DNA from: JAUXFS01 sp050329575
GTDB taxonomy: Bacteria > Pseudomonadota > Alphaproteobacteria > Rhodospirillales > Defluviicoccaceae
DNA: 17,723 nucleotides
Reading direction: 5' to 3'
Assembly: GCA_050329575.1 (NCBI GenBank)
Contig: JBHJOP010000121.1
Location: 1-17,723, forward strand
Part shown: in pieces, positions 1 to 7,916 of the stretch
How positions within the stretch are numbered: the first letter of the stretch is position 1
Layout of the letters: each line of letters opens with the position of its first letter
Position numbers and translations under genes: made by a program
The notes under the pieces: model-generated
Told to the model about the DNA's origin: nothing
Databases searched by the model: none
The model's input: the letters and a program-made list of their open reading frames with translations, nothing else

Positions 1-99
1 CGCGCCGGTCCCCTCGCGGGCGAGGCGCGGGCGCGGTCGCTGTGCGACGATCTCAAGCGGCGCAAGGTCGACTGCCTGGTCATCCGGCCGGGGGGGTAG
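1..99 (+). CDS. SPOR-domain protein, C-terminal end (partial)
   Basis: The window opens inside a gene read in frame 1, which ends at a TAG at 97-99. Only the last 32 residues are visible. They look like the end of a SPOR repeat: an AGPLAGEARARSLCDDLK helix followed by a strand ending KVDCLVIRPGG, the usual 'G-F-ARAxA..L...G.dC.VvR' pattern. SPOR domains bind glycan strands stripped of stem peptides at division sites. The gene stops one base before the nagZ start, so the two are probably co-transcribed, which fits a peptidoglycan theme. The N-terminal part lies outside the window, so signal peptide, membrane anchor and total length cannot be judged. Too little is present for a gene name. Confidence 0.65.
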   Translation, partial: RAGPLAGEARARSLCDDLKRRKVDCLVIRPGG

Positions 100-100
100 G

Positions 101-1132
101 GTGGCGGTGGACACCACGCCGCGGGCGGTGATCTTCGGCGTCTGCGGCGACGCGCTGACCGACGGCGAGCGGCGCCTGTTCGCCGCCGCCGATCCGTTGG
201 GCTTCATCCTGTTCGCGCGCAATTGCCTCTCCCCCGCGCAGGTGGGGGCGCTGGTCGCCGATCTGCGGCGGACGGTCGGGCGTGCCGACGCGCCGGTGCT
301 GATCGATCAGGAGGGCGGCCGGGTGGCGCGGCTCGGTCCGCCCCACTGGCGCCGGCCGCCGCCGGCGGCGCGCTTCGCAGAACTGTCGGCCGTCGATGCC
401 GCGGCGGCGGTGGAGGCGACGTGGCTGAACGCCCGGGTGATGGCGGCCGAACTCGCGGCGCTCGGGATCGACGTCGACTGCGCACCGGTGCTCGACATCC
501 CGCAGCCGGACGCCCACCCGGTGATCGGCGACCGGGCGCTGGGCGACCACCCCGAACGGGTGGCGCTGCTCGGCCGGGCCGTCTGCGAGGGCCTGCTGGC
601 CGGCGGCGTGACGCCGGTGATCAAGCACCTGCCGGGGCATGGACGCGCCGCCGCCGACAGCCATGCCGAACTGCCGGTGGTCGACGTCCGCCGCGAGGCG
701 CTGGAGGAGATCGACTTCCTGCCGTTCCGGGCGCTGAACGCGATGCCGTGGGGAATGACCGCGCACGTCGTCTACACGGCCTTGGATCCGGCGGCGCCGG
801 CGACCACATCGAGGGAGGTGATCGAACGCGTGATCCGCGGCGCGATCGGGTTCGACGGCGTGCTGATCTCCGACGATCTGTGCATGAACGCCCTCGCCGG
901 ACCGCCGGCGCAGCGGTTGCGGGCGGCATTGGCGGCCGGGTGCGACGTCGCGCTTCACTGCAATGGCGTGCTCGCGGAGATGGAGGCGGTCGCCGCGGTC
1001 TGTCCGCCGCTCGGCACGGCGGCGCTGGCGCGGCTGCAGCGGGCGCGGGCGATGCCGCGGGCGCCGGAGCCGTTCGCGGTCGAGGCCGCTCTCGACCGCC
1101 TGGAGCAACTGCTGACCGAGGTGAGGTCGTGA
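101..1132 (+). CDS. nagZ: beta-N-acetylhexosaminidase (GH3)
   Basis: Cytoplasmic glycoside hydrolase family 3 enzyme that removes N-acetylglucosamine from GlcNAc-anhydroMurNAc-peptides during peptidoglycan recycling. The 343-residue product is a normal length for single-domain NagZ. Visible hallmarks are the LIDQEGGRVARL segment near residues 67-78, the K175-H-x-P-G-H-G loop followed by D186-S-H188, which form the NagZ-specific mobile catalytic loop, and the S257-D-D-L motif carrying the nucleophilic aspartate. The start is GTG at 101, directly after the stop of the SPOR gene; the next residues AVDTTPRAVIFGVCG match the usual NagZ N-terminus. The stop overlaps the next gene's GTG by 4 bp (GTGA), suggesting translational coupling. 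Nothing is missing from the active site. Neighbouring SPOR and protease genes agree with an envelope-maintenance operon. Confidence 0.95.
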   Translation: MAVDTTPRAVIFGVCGDALTDGERRLFAAADPLGFILFARNCLSPAQVGALVADLRRTVGRADAPVLIDQEGGRVARLGPPHWRRPPPAARFAELSAVDAAAAVEATWLNARVMAAELAALGIDVDCAPVLDIPQPDAHPVIGDRALGDHPERVALLGRAVCEGLLAGGVTPVIKHLPGHGRAAADSHAELPVVDVRREALEEIDFLPFRALNAMPWGMTAHVVYTALDPAAPATTSREVIERVIRGAIGFDGVLISDDLCMNALAGPPAQRLRAALAAGCDVALHCNGVLAEMEAVAAVCPPLGTAALARLQRARAMPRAPEPFAVEAALDRLEQLLTEVRS

Positions 1133-1818
1133 GCCTCGACGTGATCCTGTATCAGCTGTCCGTGTGGGTGATCCCGGTGTTGCTGGCGATCACCGTCCAC
1201 GAGGCCGCGCACGGGTTCGTCGCCTGGCGGCTGGGCGACGACACCGCCTACCGTCAGGGGCGGGTCACCTTCAATCCCTTCAAGCACATCGATCCCTTCG
1301 GGACGGTGCTGTTGCCGGCGGTGCTGTTGCTCATCTCCGGCGGGCGGCTGATGTTCGGGTTCGCGAGGCCGGTGCCGGTGAACTTCATGCGGCTCCGGCA
1401 TCCGCGCCGCGACATGGTGTGGGTGGCGGCCGCCGGCCCCGGCGTCAATCTGGCGATGGCGCTGGTCGCGGCCGTGCTGTTGCACACGGTCGCGATGCTG
1501 CCGGACGACCTCGGCCGCTGGATCTTGCAGAATCTGCGCAATGCCGTCTGGATCAACGTGCTGCTGGCGGTGTTCAACATGCTGCCGATCCCGCCGCTCG
1601 ACGGCGGCCGGGTCGCCGTCGGTCTGCTGCCGTTGTCGTTGGCGCGGCCGCTGGCGCGGCTGGAGCGCTACGGGTTCGCGATCATCATCGGCGGCGTGTT
1701 CCTGCTGCCGTGGCTCGGCCGGTCGATCGGGGTCGAGTTGGAGGTGTTCCGCTGGCTGGTGTTGACGCCGGCGTTCTACCTGAGCCGGATCGTGCTCGCC
1801 CTCGCCGGCGTCTCGTGA
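1129..1818 (+). CDS. site-2 protease family protein (M50 zinc metalloprotease)
   Basis: Small polytopic membrane protease of the M50/S2P family, 229 residues, without a PDZ domain. The zinc site is complete: H24-E-A-A-H28 in the first membrane helix and N150-xx-P-x-P-P-L-D158-G-G in a later one. At least four hydrophobic segments are visible (about residues 5-30, 55-75, 97-125 and 140-165, then a C-terminal one). It starts at a GTG that overlaps the nagZ stop by 4 bp and ends 13 bp before scpA. Alphaproteobacteria often have such a gene between nagZ and scpA, but its substrate is not known to me and cannot be read from the sequence. Family assignment is firm; physiological role is open. Confidence 0.9.
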   Translation: MSLDVILYQLSVWVIPVLLAITVHEAAHGFVAWRLGDDTAYRQGRVTFNPFKHIDPFGTVLLPAVLLLISGGRLMFGFARPVPVNFMRLRHPRRDMVWVAAAGPGVNLAMALVAAVLLHTVAMLPDDLGRWILQNLRNAVWINVLLAVFNMLPIPPLDGGRVAVGLLPLSLARPLARLERYGFAIIIGGVFLLPWLGRSIGVELEVFRWLVLTPAFYLSRIVLALAGVS

Positions 1819-1831
1819 GGGAGCGGACGAG

Positions 1832-2620
1832 ATGGCCCTCGATCCGCCCGATCGTCCGCCGGCGGCGTTCGTCGTCGACGTCGACGGCTACGAAGGTCCG
1901 CTCGACGCGCTGCTGGCGCTCGCCCGCGATCAGAAGGTCGACCTGAAGGAGATCTCGATCCTCCAACTCGCCGATCAGTATCTGGCGTTCGTCGCCGAGG
2001 CCCGCCGCACCAACCTCGAACTCGCCGCAGAGTACCTGGTGATGGCGGCGTGGCTGGCGTACCTGAAGTCGCGGCTGCTGCTGCCCGAGCCGCCCGCCGA
2101 CGACGAACCGTCGGGCGAGGCGATGGCGGCGGCGCTCGGCTTTCAGTTGCGGCGGCTGGAGGCGATGCGGAATGCTGGTGCGCGGCTGATGGGGCGGCCG
2201 CGGCTCGGCATCGACGTGTTCGCGCGGGGCCGGCCGGAGTCGTTCGGTGACAGCCGGGTAACGGTGGTGCGCACCGACCTCTATGCACTGCTCGCGGCCT
2301 ACGGTGGCCACCTGCGCCGCCACCGGCAGGTGCAGCCGCTGCGCATCGAGCCCTCGACCCTGTCTTCGGTCGAGGAGGCGCTCGATCGCCTGCGCCGCGG
2401 CCTCGGCGGATTTCCCGGATGGGAGAACCTGTGGCGCTATCTGCCGCCCGGCACCTGGGAGAGCCTCGCACAGGGGCGGCTCGACGCCCGCTCGGCGATG
2501 GCCGCCACCTTCGCCGCCGGCCTGGAACTGGTCAAGCAGGGCGCGATGAAGATGCGCCAGGCAAAGCCGTTCGGGCCGATCTACATCCGCGCCGTCGACC
2601 GGGAGGGAGAACCGACGTGA
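1832..2620 (+). CDS. scpA: segregation and condensation protein A (kleisin)
   Basis: Kleisin subunit of the SMC-ScpAB condensin that organises and segregates the chromosome. At 262 residues it has the usual length. The diagnostic N-terminal stretch is clear at about residues 14-50 (YEGPLDALLALARDQKVDL, then EISILQLADQYL), which is the SMC-neck-binding helical domain, followed by AAEYLVMAAWLAYLKSRLLLP at about 65-85. The C-terminal part, ending in IYIRA, is the winged helix expected to bind the SMC head. The linker between them is variable, as in the family. The ATG start at 1832 has AGGGAGCG upstream. The stop overlaps the GTG of scpB (GTGA), as is common for this pair. Confidence 0.96.
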   Translation: MALDPPDRPPAAFVVDVDGYEGPLDALLALARDQKVDLKEISILQLADQYLAFVAEARRTNLELAAEYLVMAAWLAYLKSRLLLPEPPADDEPSGEAMAAALGFQLRRLEAMRNAGARLMGRPRLGIDVFARGRPESFGDSRVTVVRTDLYALLAAYGGHLRRHRQVQPLRIEPSTLSSVEEALDRLRRGLGGFPGWENLWRYLPPGTWESLAQGRLDARSAMAATFAAGLELVKQGAMKMRQAKPFGPIYIRAVDREGEPT

Positions 2621-3252
2621 CCGCTCTCGACGGGCTGCACCTGCGCCTCCTCGAGGCGGTCCTGTTCGCCTCGACCGAGGCGCTGAGCGAACTCGAACTG
2701 GCGGCGCGACTGCCGGAGGGCGCCGATCTTCCGGCCCTTCTCGCTCACCTGCGGGCGCACTACGCCGAGCGCGGCGTCAACCTCGCGCGCGCCGGCACCG
2801 GCTGGGCGTTCCGCACCGCGCCCGATCTCGCAGCGTTGCTCCGCCGGGAGACGGTCGCCGAGCGCAAGCCGTCGCGAGCGGCGCTGGAGACGCTGGCGAT
2901 CGTCGCCTACCATCAGCCGGTGACCCGGGCCGAGATCGAGGAGATCCGGGGCGTCCAGCTCAGCAAGGGGACGCTGGATCATCTGTTCGAGCAGGGGTGG
3001 ATCCGTCCGAAGGGGCGTCGGCAGACGCCGGGGCGGCCGCTGACGTGGGGCACCACCGATGCCTTTCTCGACCACTTCGGTCTCGAGAGCCTCGCCGAAC
3101 TGCCGGGTCTCGACGAGCTGAAGGTGGCGGGGTTGCTGGATGCGCGTCCGTCAATCCAGGTCTCCGGCGGCGACGCCGGTGCCGCAGACCGCCTGCTCCC
3201 GGCGGTCGACGAGTCTGGCACCGACCCTGCCGGCGAGCCCGAACGCCCGTGA
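2617..3252 (+). CDS. scpB: SMC-Scp complex subunit ScpB
   Basis: Winged-helix partner of ScpA in the condensin complex; ScpB dimers clamp the kleisin. The 211-residue product shows the first winged helix from residue 7 (LRLLEAVLFASTEALSELEL) and the very conserved second one at about 85-140, with KPSRAALETLAIVAYHQPVT, a RAEIEEIRGV block, and GWIRPKGRRQTPGRP leading to a WGTTDAFLDHFGL strand/helix. The GTG start at 2617 overlaps the scpA stop by 4 bp. The last about 35 residues are low-complexity and acidic, which is typical of alphaproteobacterial ScpB. The stop lies inside the -35 of the predicted tatA promoter, so scpB is the likely end of the first operon. Confidence 0.95.
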   Translation: MTALDGLHLRLLEAVLFASTEALSELELAARLPEGADLPALLAHLRAHYAERGVNLARAGTGWAFRTAPDLAALLRRETVAERKPSRAALETLAIVAYHQPVTRAEIEEIRGVQLSKGTLDHLFEQGWIRPKGRRQTPGRPLTWGTTDAFLDHFGLESLAELPGLDELKVAGLLDARPSIQVSGGDAGAADRLLPAVDESGTDPAGEPERP

Positions 3253-3277
3253 CACCCCTCGCCCTTTCTGCCATTAT
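3249..3277 (+). promoter_or_regulatory. predicted sigma-70-type promoter of tatABC
   Basis: GTGACA (3249-3254), a 17-base spacer and CATTAT (3272-3277) match the housekeeping consensus at 5/6 and 4/6 positions. Transcription would start near 3284, about 40 bases before the tatA ATG. It sits in the 73-bp gap between scpB and tatA, the first break in an otherwise overlapping gene series. Prediction from sequence only. Confidence 0.5.
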
Positions 3278-3325
3278 CCGCCGACGTCGCCGCGACGAGA
3301 CGTGAGAGGAAGAGAGTACGCACGG

Positions 3326-3574
3326 ATGGGTACATTCAGCATCTGGCATTGGCTGATCGTCCTGGTTGTCGTCCTGATCCTGTTCGGCGGCCGCGGGAAG
3401 ATCTCCCAGATCATGGGCGACTTCGGCAAGGGATTGAAGTCCTTCAAGAAGAGCATGAAGGAGGAGGAGCCGCTGGAGGACGCGTCGCTCGCCGTCGACG
3501 AGCCGAAGGCACTGAAATCGGAAAGCGTCCGCGAGCCTCAGCCCGCCAAGCGCAAGGACCGGGCGGCGGGTTAG
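3326..3574 (+). CDS. tatA: twin-arginine translocase subunit TatA
   Basis: Pore-forming subunit of the Tat system, which exports folded proteins. The 82-residue product has the expected plan: a short periplasmic N-terminus (MGTFSIWHW), one membrane helix at about residues 7-20, the FGG hinge, then an amphipathic helix (ISQIMGDFGKGLKSFKKSM) and a charged, disordered tail. The N-terminal FSIWHWLI pattern is the common alphaproteobacterial TatA form and distinguishes it from TatB, which follows. The ATG at 3326 has AGAGGAAGAGAG upstream. An in-frame extension back to 3140 exists but overlaps scpB and has no RBS. tatB and tatC follow in the same direction, so the whole translocase is encoded here. 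Confidence 0.95.
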   Translation: MGTFSIWHWLIVLVVVLILFGGRGKISQIMGDFGKGLKSFKKSMKEEEPLEDASLAVDEPKALKSESVREPQPAKRKDRAAG

Positions 3575-3618
3575 GACGCCTCGCCGAAGCGATCGGCGGG
3601 AGGTCGCGAGACGCGACG

Positions 3619-4077
3619 ATGTTGGACATCGGCTGGCCGGAGCTCTTCCTCATCGGGGTGATCGCGCTCATCGTCGTCGGTCCGAAGGACCTGCCGCGGG
3701 CGCTCAGGACCGTCTCCCAGGTGGTACGCAAGGCGCGCAGCCTCGCTCAGGAGTTCCAGGGCGGCGTTGCCGAGCTGGTGCGGGAGGCCGAACTCGACGA
3801 CATCAAGCGGCGGGTCGAACGGTCCAGCCGGACGATCGAGGGCACCATCAGGGACACCGTCGATCCGAACGGCACCCTCACCGATGCGTTCGACCCGGCC
3901 GAGTTCAACCGCCAGCTCAAGGAGCGGGTGGAGGGCGGTCCGCCGACCCGGCCGGCGCCCGCGGCGTCCGCGTCCGACCGGCCGGAATCGGTGGCGGCGG
4001 CGTCGGCGGGCGGGGGCGATACGGCTCCCTCGGGAGAGCGCCCGGCATCCCCAGCTTCCGATCGGGCCGCCGGGTGA
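3619..4077 (+). CDS. tatB: twin-arginine translocase subunit TatB
   Basis: Receptor-complex subunit of Tat translocation, acting with TatC in binding RR signal peptides. The 152-residue product begins MLDIGWPELFLIGVIALIVV, one N-terminal helix with the conserved Glu at residue 8 that marks TatB, then GPKDLPRALRT and a long amphipathic helix (about 30-75) with many acidic and basic residues. The C-terminal about 60 residues are Pro/Ala/Ser-rich and look disordered. The start at 3619 is the only one that leaves the membrane helix correctly placed. It lies 44 bp after tatA and about 58 bp before tatC, consistent with a tatABC operon. Confidence 0.94.
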   Translation: MLDIGWPELFLIGVIALIVVGPKDLPRALRTVSQVVRKARSLAQEFQGGVAELVREAELDDIKRRVERSSRTIEGTIRDTVDPNGTLTDAFDPAEFNRQLKERVEGGPPTRPAPAASASDRPESVAAASAGGGDTAPSGERPASPASDRAAG

Positions 4078-4135
4078 GCGTGGTCGCGCCGCCTTCGGGG
4101 CCGCGCCGAGCGACGATCGCGGATGGGGAGTGACG

Positions 4136-5005
4136 GTGGCGGACGAAGACGTCGACGAGGCGAAAATGCCGCTGCTCGACCACCTGATCGAGCTGCGCCG
4201 ACGGCTGCTCTACAGCGTGGCCGGCCTGGTGGTGCTGTTCTTCGTCTGCTACGGCTTTGCCGAGCACATCTACGGCTTTCTGGTGCGGCCGCTCGCCGAC
4301 ATTCTCGAACAGCAAGGCGGCGGCGAGCGGCGGATGATCTACACCGCCCTCTACGAGGCGTTCTTCACCTACATCAAGGTGGCGTTCTTCGCCGCGCTGT
4401 TCCTCGGCTTTCCGTTGATCGCCAGCCAAATCTGGATGTTCGTGGCGCCCGGTCTCTACAGAGACGAGAAGCGGGCGTTCCTGCCGTTCCTGATAGCAAC
4501 GCCGATCCTGTTCTTCCTCGGCGGGGCGCTGGTCTACTACCTCATCTTCCCCCTGGCGTGGTCGTTCTTCCTGAGTTTCGAGGTGAGCGGCGGCGGCGGC
4601 GGTGCGCTGCCGATCCAACTCGAGGCCAAGGTCGACCAGTACCTGGCGCTGGTGATGCGGCTGATCTTCGCCTTCGGTCTCTGCTTCCAGCTGCCGGTGC
4701 TGATGACCCTGCTGGCGCGGGTCGGCATGGTGACCGCCAAAGGCATGCGGGAGAAGCGCCGCTACGCGATCGTCCTCGCCTTCGTCGCGGCGGCCATCCT
4801 GACGCCGCCCGACGTGATCAGCCAGATCGGCCTCGCGGTGCCGACCATTCTGCTCTACGAGGTGTCGATCCTGTGCGTCGGGCTGGTCGAGAGACGGGCC
4901 CGTGCCGGCGCCGCGGCGGACGACGATCCCCTTCGCAGGGACGACGAGCCGGAGGTCGACGAGCCATCGGCGTCACCGCGCCCCTCGGGTTCGCCGGCGG
5001 ACTGA
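4136..5005 (+). CDS. tatC: Sec-independent protein translocase TatC
   Basis: Six-helix core of the Tat receptor complex. After an acidic leader, the product shows the family signature MPLLDHLIELRRRLLYS at the end of the N-terminal tail (cytoplasmic in TatC proteins), then hydrophobic segments through TILLYEVSIL near the C-terminus. The conserved periplasmic-loop and FxxF-type features (YEAFFTYIKVAFFAALFLGFP, QIWMFVAPGLYRDEKR) are present. A run of five glycines (SGGGGGALPI) sits in a loop after FEV, a slightly longer version of a Gly-rich loop found in relatives. I chose GTG at 4136 because GGGGAG (4125-4130) lies five bases upstream; GTG at 4130 is a possible alternative with poorer spacing. 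The 289-residue product ends in an acidic, Ser/Pro-rich tail. Confidence 0.95.
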   Translation: MADEDVDEAKMPLLDHLIELRRRLLYSVAGLVVLFFVCYGFAEHIYGFLVRPLADILEQQGGGERRMIYTALYEAFFTYIKVAFFAALFLGFPLIASQIWMFVAPGLYRDEKRAFLPFLIATPILFFLGGALVYYLIFPLAWSFFLSFEVSGGGGGALPIQLEAKVDQYLALVMRLIFAFGLCFQLPVLMTLLARVGMVTAKGMREKRRYAIVLAFVAAAILTPPDVISQIGLAVPTILLYEVSILCVGLVERRARAGAAADDDPLRRDDEPEVDEPSASPRPSGSPAD

Positions 5006-5110
5006 CGGCGACGACGGGACCGATTCGCCGGCAGCGCGGAGCGGCGCCGCGTTCCGCCGCAGTCCACGTGCACCGACGACGGGGCCGCGGCAGGGGCGGA
5101 GAGCGGTGGC

Positions 5111-5139
5111 TTGACCGTCGGTCGGGCTTCCGCTAACCC
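5111..5139 (+). promoter_or_regulatory. possible serS promoter
   Basis: In the 161-bp gap between tatC and serS, TTGACC (5111-5116, 5/6 match) is followed after 17 bases by TAACCC (5134-5139), a weak -10. The -35 is convincing and the -10 is not. The rest of the gap (5006-5110) is GC-rich and I see no gene, repeat or T-box/riboswitch-like structure in it. Confidence 0.35.
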
Positions 5140-5166
5140 CGCGACGGGGACGTCTGGGGCCGGCCA

Positions 5167-6447
5167 ATGCACGATATCAAGTGGATCCGCGATCATCCGG
5201 AAACGTTCGACTTCGGCCTCCGCCGTCGCGGACTGGCGGCCGAGTCCGCCCGCGTTCTCGCTCTCGACGATGCCCGCCGGCGGGCGATCGCGCTCGCTCA
5301 GGACATCCAGGCGCGGCGCAACGCGCTCTCCAAGCAGATCGGCATTCTCAAGGGCCGCGGCGAGGACGCCGCCGAGGCGATCGCCGAGGTCGCAAGCTCC
5401 AAGCAGGAGCAGGCGGCGGCGGAGGAGCGGGCGCGTGCCGCGGAACACGCGCTGGACGACGTGCTCGCCGCCCTTCCCAACCTGCCGGCGGACGACGTTC
5501 CCGAAGGCCCCGACGAGACTGCCAACGTCGAGATCCGCCGCTGGGGGACACCGCCCGGCTTCGAGTTCCGGCCGCGCGAGCATTTCGAGATCGGCGAGGC
5601 GCTGGGTCTGATGGACTTCGATCGCGCCGGCCGGCTGTCGGGTGCCCGGTTCGTGGTGCTGCGCGGCGCGCTGGCGCGGATGGAGCGGGCGCTCGCCGCA
5701 TTCATGCTCGATCTGCACACCGGCGCGTTCGGCTACACCGAGGTCAACCCGCCGGCTCTGGTTCGTGACGAGGTGCTGTTCGGCACCGGCCAGTTGCCGA
5801 AGTTCGGCGACGAGCTGTTCCGGACCACCGACGGCCTGTGGCTGATCCCGACCGCCGAGGTCCCCTTGACCAACCTGGTGGCCGGCGAGATCCTCGACGA
5901 GGAGACGCTGCCGCGGCGGATGACGGCGATGACGTGGTGCTTCCGCGCCGAGGCGGGCGCGGCGGGCAAGGACACCCGCGGGATGATCCGGCAGCACCAG
6001 TTCACCAAGGTCGAGCTGGTCGGCATCGTCCGGCCCGAGCAGGCGGCGGCGGAGCTCGAGCGGATGACCGGGTGCGCCGAGGAGGTGCTGCGGCGGCTCG
6101 GCCTTCCCTACCGGGTGGTGCTGTTGTGCACCGGTGACATCGGTTTCGCCGCTTGCAAGACCTACGACATCGAGGTCTGGCTGCCGGGTCAGGGCCGCTA
6201 TCGCGAGATTTCCAGCTGCTCGGACTGCGGTGATTTCCAGGCGCGGCGGATGCAGGCCCGCTGCCGGCGGAGCGGCGACAAGGCGACCCGCTTCGTCCAC
6301 ACCCTCAACGGCTCCGGGCTGGCGGTCGGGCGGACGCTGATCGCGGTGCTCGAGAACTACCAGCGGGCCGACGGTTCGGTCGAGGTTCCGGTGGCGCTCA
6401 GGCCCTACATGGGCGGGCTGGAAGCGATCGCCGCCGATGGTCTATGA
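5167..6447 (+). CDS. serS: serine--tRNA ligase
   Basis: Class II aminoacyl-tRNA synthetase that charges tRNA-Ser (and tRNA-Sec where present). The product is 426 residues, the standard bacterial length. It starts MHDIKWIRDHPETFD, then the long antiparallel coiled-coil arm that grips the tRNA variable arm (about residues 30-110, rich in Ala/Glu/Arg). The catalytic domain has motif 2 around residues 255-285 (WCFRAEAGAAGKDTRGMIRQ, then HQFTKVELV) and motif 3 near 381-397 (NGSGLAVGRTLIAVLEN). The SSCSDCGDFQARRM segment that follows is also typical. All key residues are present. The ATG at 5167 is preceded by GGGGCCGGCCA, a weak RBS. The C-terminus overlaps surE by 11 bp. Confidence 0.97.
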   Translation: MHDIKWIRDHPETFDFGLRRRGLAAESARVLALDDARRRAIALAQDIQARRNALSKQIGILKGRGEDAAEAIAEVASSKQEQAAAEERARAAEHALDDVLAALPNLPADDVPEGPDETANVEIRRWGTPPGFEFRPREHFEIGEALGLMDFDRAGRLSGARFVVLRGALARMERALAAFMLDLHTGAFGYTEVNPPALVRDEVLFGTGQLPKFGDELFRTTDGLWLIPTAEVPLTNLVAGEILDEETLPRRMTAMTWCFRAEAGAAGKDTRGMIRQHQFTKVELVGIVRPEQAAAELERMTGCAEEVLRRLGLPYRVVLLCTGDIGFAACKTYDIEVWLPGQGRYREISSCSDCGDFQARRMQARCRRSGDKATRFVHTLNGSGLAVGRTLIAVLENYQRADGSVEVPVALRPYMGGLEAIAADGL

Positions 6448-7219
6448 GCCGTTCGATCTCGCCTCGGCCCGGGTCCTGATCTGCAACGACGACGGCATCG
6501 GCGCCCCGGGCCTCAAGCTCCTGGAGAAGGTCATGCGCGGCCTCGCCGGCGAGGTCTGGGTGGTCGCACCGGAAACCGAGCAGAGCGCCGCCAGCCACTC
6601 GCTGACCATGCGCCGGCCGCTGTTCGTGCGCCGCGTCTCGGGCCGCCGGTTCACCGTCGACGGCACACCCACCGACTGCGTGCTGCTTGCCGTTCACCGG
6701 ATCCTCAAGGGGACCCCCCCTGACCTGGTGCTGTCAGGGATCAATCGCGGCGGCAATCTCGGCGAGGACGCGATCTACTCGGGCACCGTCGCCGCCGCCC
6801 GCGAAGGCGCCCTGCTTGGGTTTCCCTCGGTCGCCCTCAGCCAGGCCTACGAGGACGGCCAGGCAGTGCGCTGGTCGACGGCGGAACGGTGGACCGGCGA
6901 GGTGCTGCGGCGCCTCGTGGCGAGCCGGCTGCCGCGCGGGGTGGTGCTGAACGTCAACTTCCCGGACGTGCCGGCCGCGGCGGTGACCGGGATCGAGGCG
7001 ACCACCCAGGGCCGCCGCAAGATCGGCGGCTCGATGATCGAAGGCGTCGATCCGCGCGGCGAGCCCTATTTCTGGATCGGCGGCGGCCGCCTCGAAGACC
7101 GCGGCCGGGCGGGGACCGATCTCGAGGCGATCCATCGCGGTGCCGTGTCGGTGACGCCGCTCGCCCTCGACCTCACGCATCGGCCGACCGTCGAGTCGCT
7201 GAAGGCGGCGCTCAGGTGA
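6437..7219 (+). CDS. surE: 5'/3'-nucleotidase SurE
   Basis: Metal-dependent nucleoside-monophosphate phosphatase, thought to act in nucleotide turnover and stress survival. The hallmark N-terminal metal site is N17-D-D-G20, followed by the GAPGLKLLE helix. Further family blocks are VVAPETEQSAASHSLT, the DGTPTDCVLLA segment, and LVLSGINRGGNLGEDAIYSG, which carries the conserved Asn ligand and the nucleotide loop. The 260-residue length is normal. The ATG at 6437 lies inside serS (11-bp overlap) and gives the usual 12-residue leader seen in Rhodospirillales; no better in-frame start precedes the NDDG motif. The stop overlaps pcm by 4 bp. Confidence 0.95.
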   Translation: MVYEPFDLASARVLICNDDGIGAPGLKLLEKVMRGLAGEVWVVAPETEQSAASHSLTMRRPLFVRRVSGRRFTVDGTPTDCVLLAVHRILKGTPPDLVLSGINRGGNLGEDAIYSGTVAAAREGALLGFPSVALSQAYEDGQAVRWSTAERWTGEVLRRLVASRLPRGVVLNVNFPDVPAAAVTGIEATTQGRRKIGGSMIEGVDPRGEPYFWIGGGRLEDRGRAGTDLEAIHRGAVSVTPLALDLTHRPTVESLKAALR

Positions 7220-7854
7220 GCCCGGCGTCCCGCAAGATCAGGCTGATCATGGAGCTGCGGCGCAACGGCGTCACCGACATTCGCGTTCTCGGCGTGATGG
7301 AACGGATGCCGCGCGAGGTGTTCGCGCCGGTGGCGTTCCGCGACCAAGCGTACGAGAACGCCACCCTGCCGATCGGCTGCCATCAGACGATGAGCGCGCC
7401 GATCGTCGTCGGTCTGATGTCCCAGGCGCTCGAGGTCGGCCCGCGGATGAAGGTGCTGGAGATCGGGACCGGATCGGGCTATCAGGCGGCGATCCTCAGC
7501 CGGCTGTGCCGACGCGTCTACACCATCGAACGCTATCGGGACCTGCTCAAGGAGGCGGAGAGCCGGTTCGCTGGGCTCTCGATCAGCAACATCACCGCCA
7601 AGATCGGCGACGGCACCCTCGGCTGGCGCGAGCAGGCGCCGTTCGAGCGGATCATGGTCACCGCGGCGGCGACCGATGTGCCCCCGGTGCTGGCCCAGCA
7701 GCTCGCGGTCGGCGGCGTGATGGTGGTGCCGATCGACGACGAGGCCGGCGCGCCGCGGCTGTTGCGGGTGCGGCGCACGGAGCACGGCCTCGACACCGAG
7801 GATCTGGGCGAGATGCGCTTCGTGCCGCTGGTCCCCGATGCCGCCCCTTGGTGA
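7216..7854 (+). CDS. pcm: protein-L-isoaspartate O-methyltransferase
   Basis: SAM-dependent enzyme that methylates L-isoaspartyl residues and starts repair of aged proteins. The 212-residue product has the conserved pre-motif LPIGCHQTMSAPIVVGLM (about residues 50-70), motif I VLEIGTGSGYQAAIL with E82-I-G-T-G-S-G88 for SAM binding, the YTIER strand end, and the later IGDGTLGW and IMVTAAATDVPP blocks. The GTG start overlaps the surE stop (GTGA). surE-pcm, often followed by an nlpD-like gene, is a conserved order from enterobacteria to alphaproteobacteria. No rpoS-like gene follows here, as expected for an alphaproteobacterium. Confidence 0.95.
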   Translation: MSPASRKIRLIMELRRNGVTDIRVLGVMERMPREVFAPVAFRDQAYENATLPIGCHQTMSAPIVVGLMSQALEVGPRMKVLEIGTGSGYQAAILSRLCRRVYTIERYRDLLKEAESRFAGLSISNITAKIGDGTLGWREQAPFERIMVTAAATDVPPVLAQQLAVGGVMVVPIDDEAGAPRLLRVRRTEHGLDTEDLGEMRFVPLVPDAAPW

Positions 7855-7869
7855 CCGGCCGCGCTGCGA

Positions 7870-7898
7870 TTGAAGACCGTTGCCACGCCGCGCATAAT
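7870..7898 (+). promoter_or_regulatory. predicted promoter of the nlpD-like gene
   Basis: TTGAAG (7870-7875), a 17-base spacer, then CATAAT (7893-7898), matching the sigma-70 consensus at 4/6 and 5/6 positions. The start point would fall near 7905, which coincides with the first possible ATG of the gene (7905) and is only about 12 bases before the second (7917). The transcript would therefore be leaderless or have an extremely short leader. Confidence 0.5.
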
Positions 7899-7916
7899 CG
7901 GCCGATGCCCGGTGCG

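Noticed and set aside
223..1128. Apparent N-terminal extension of the site-2 protease to a 531-residue fusion
   Set aside because: The first 300 residues are an out-of-frame reading of nagZ; the protease begins at the GTG at 1129, which overlaps the nagZ stop.
4855..6300. Minus-strand ORF of 481 codons
   Set aside because: It lies opposite tatC's end and serS, whose motifs are complete. The translation is His/Arg/Gln-rich with no family pattern, as expected for an antisense shadow in high-GC DNA.
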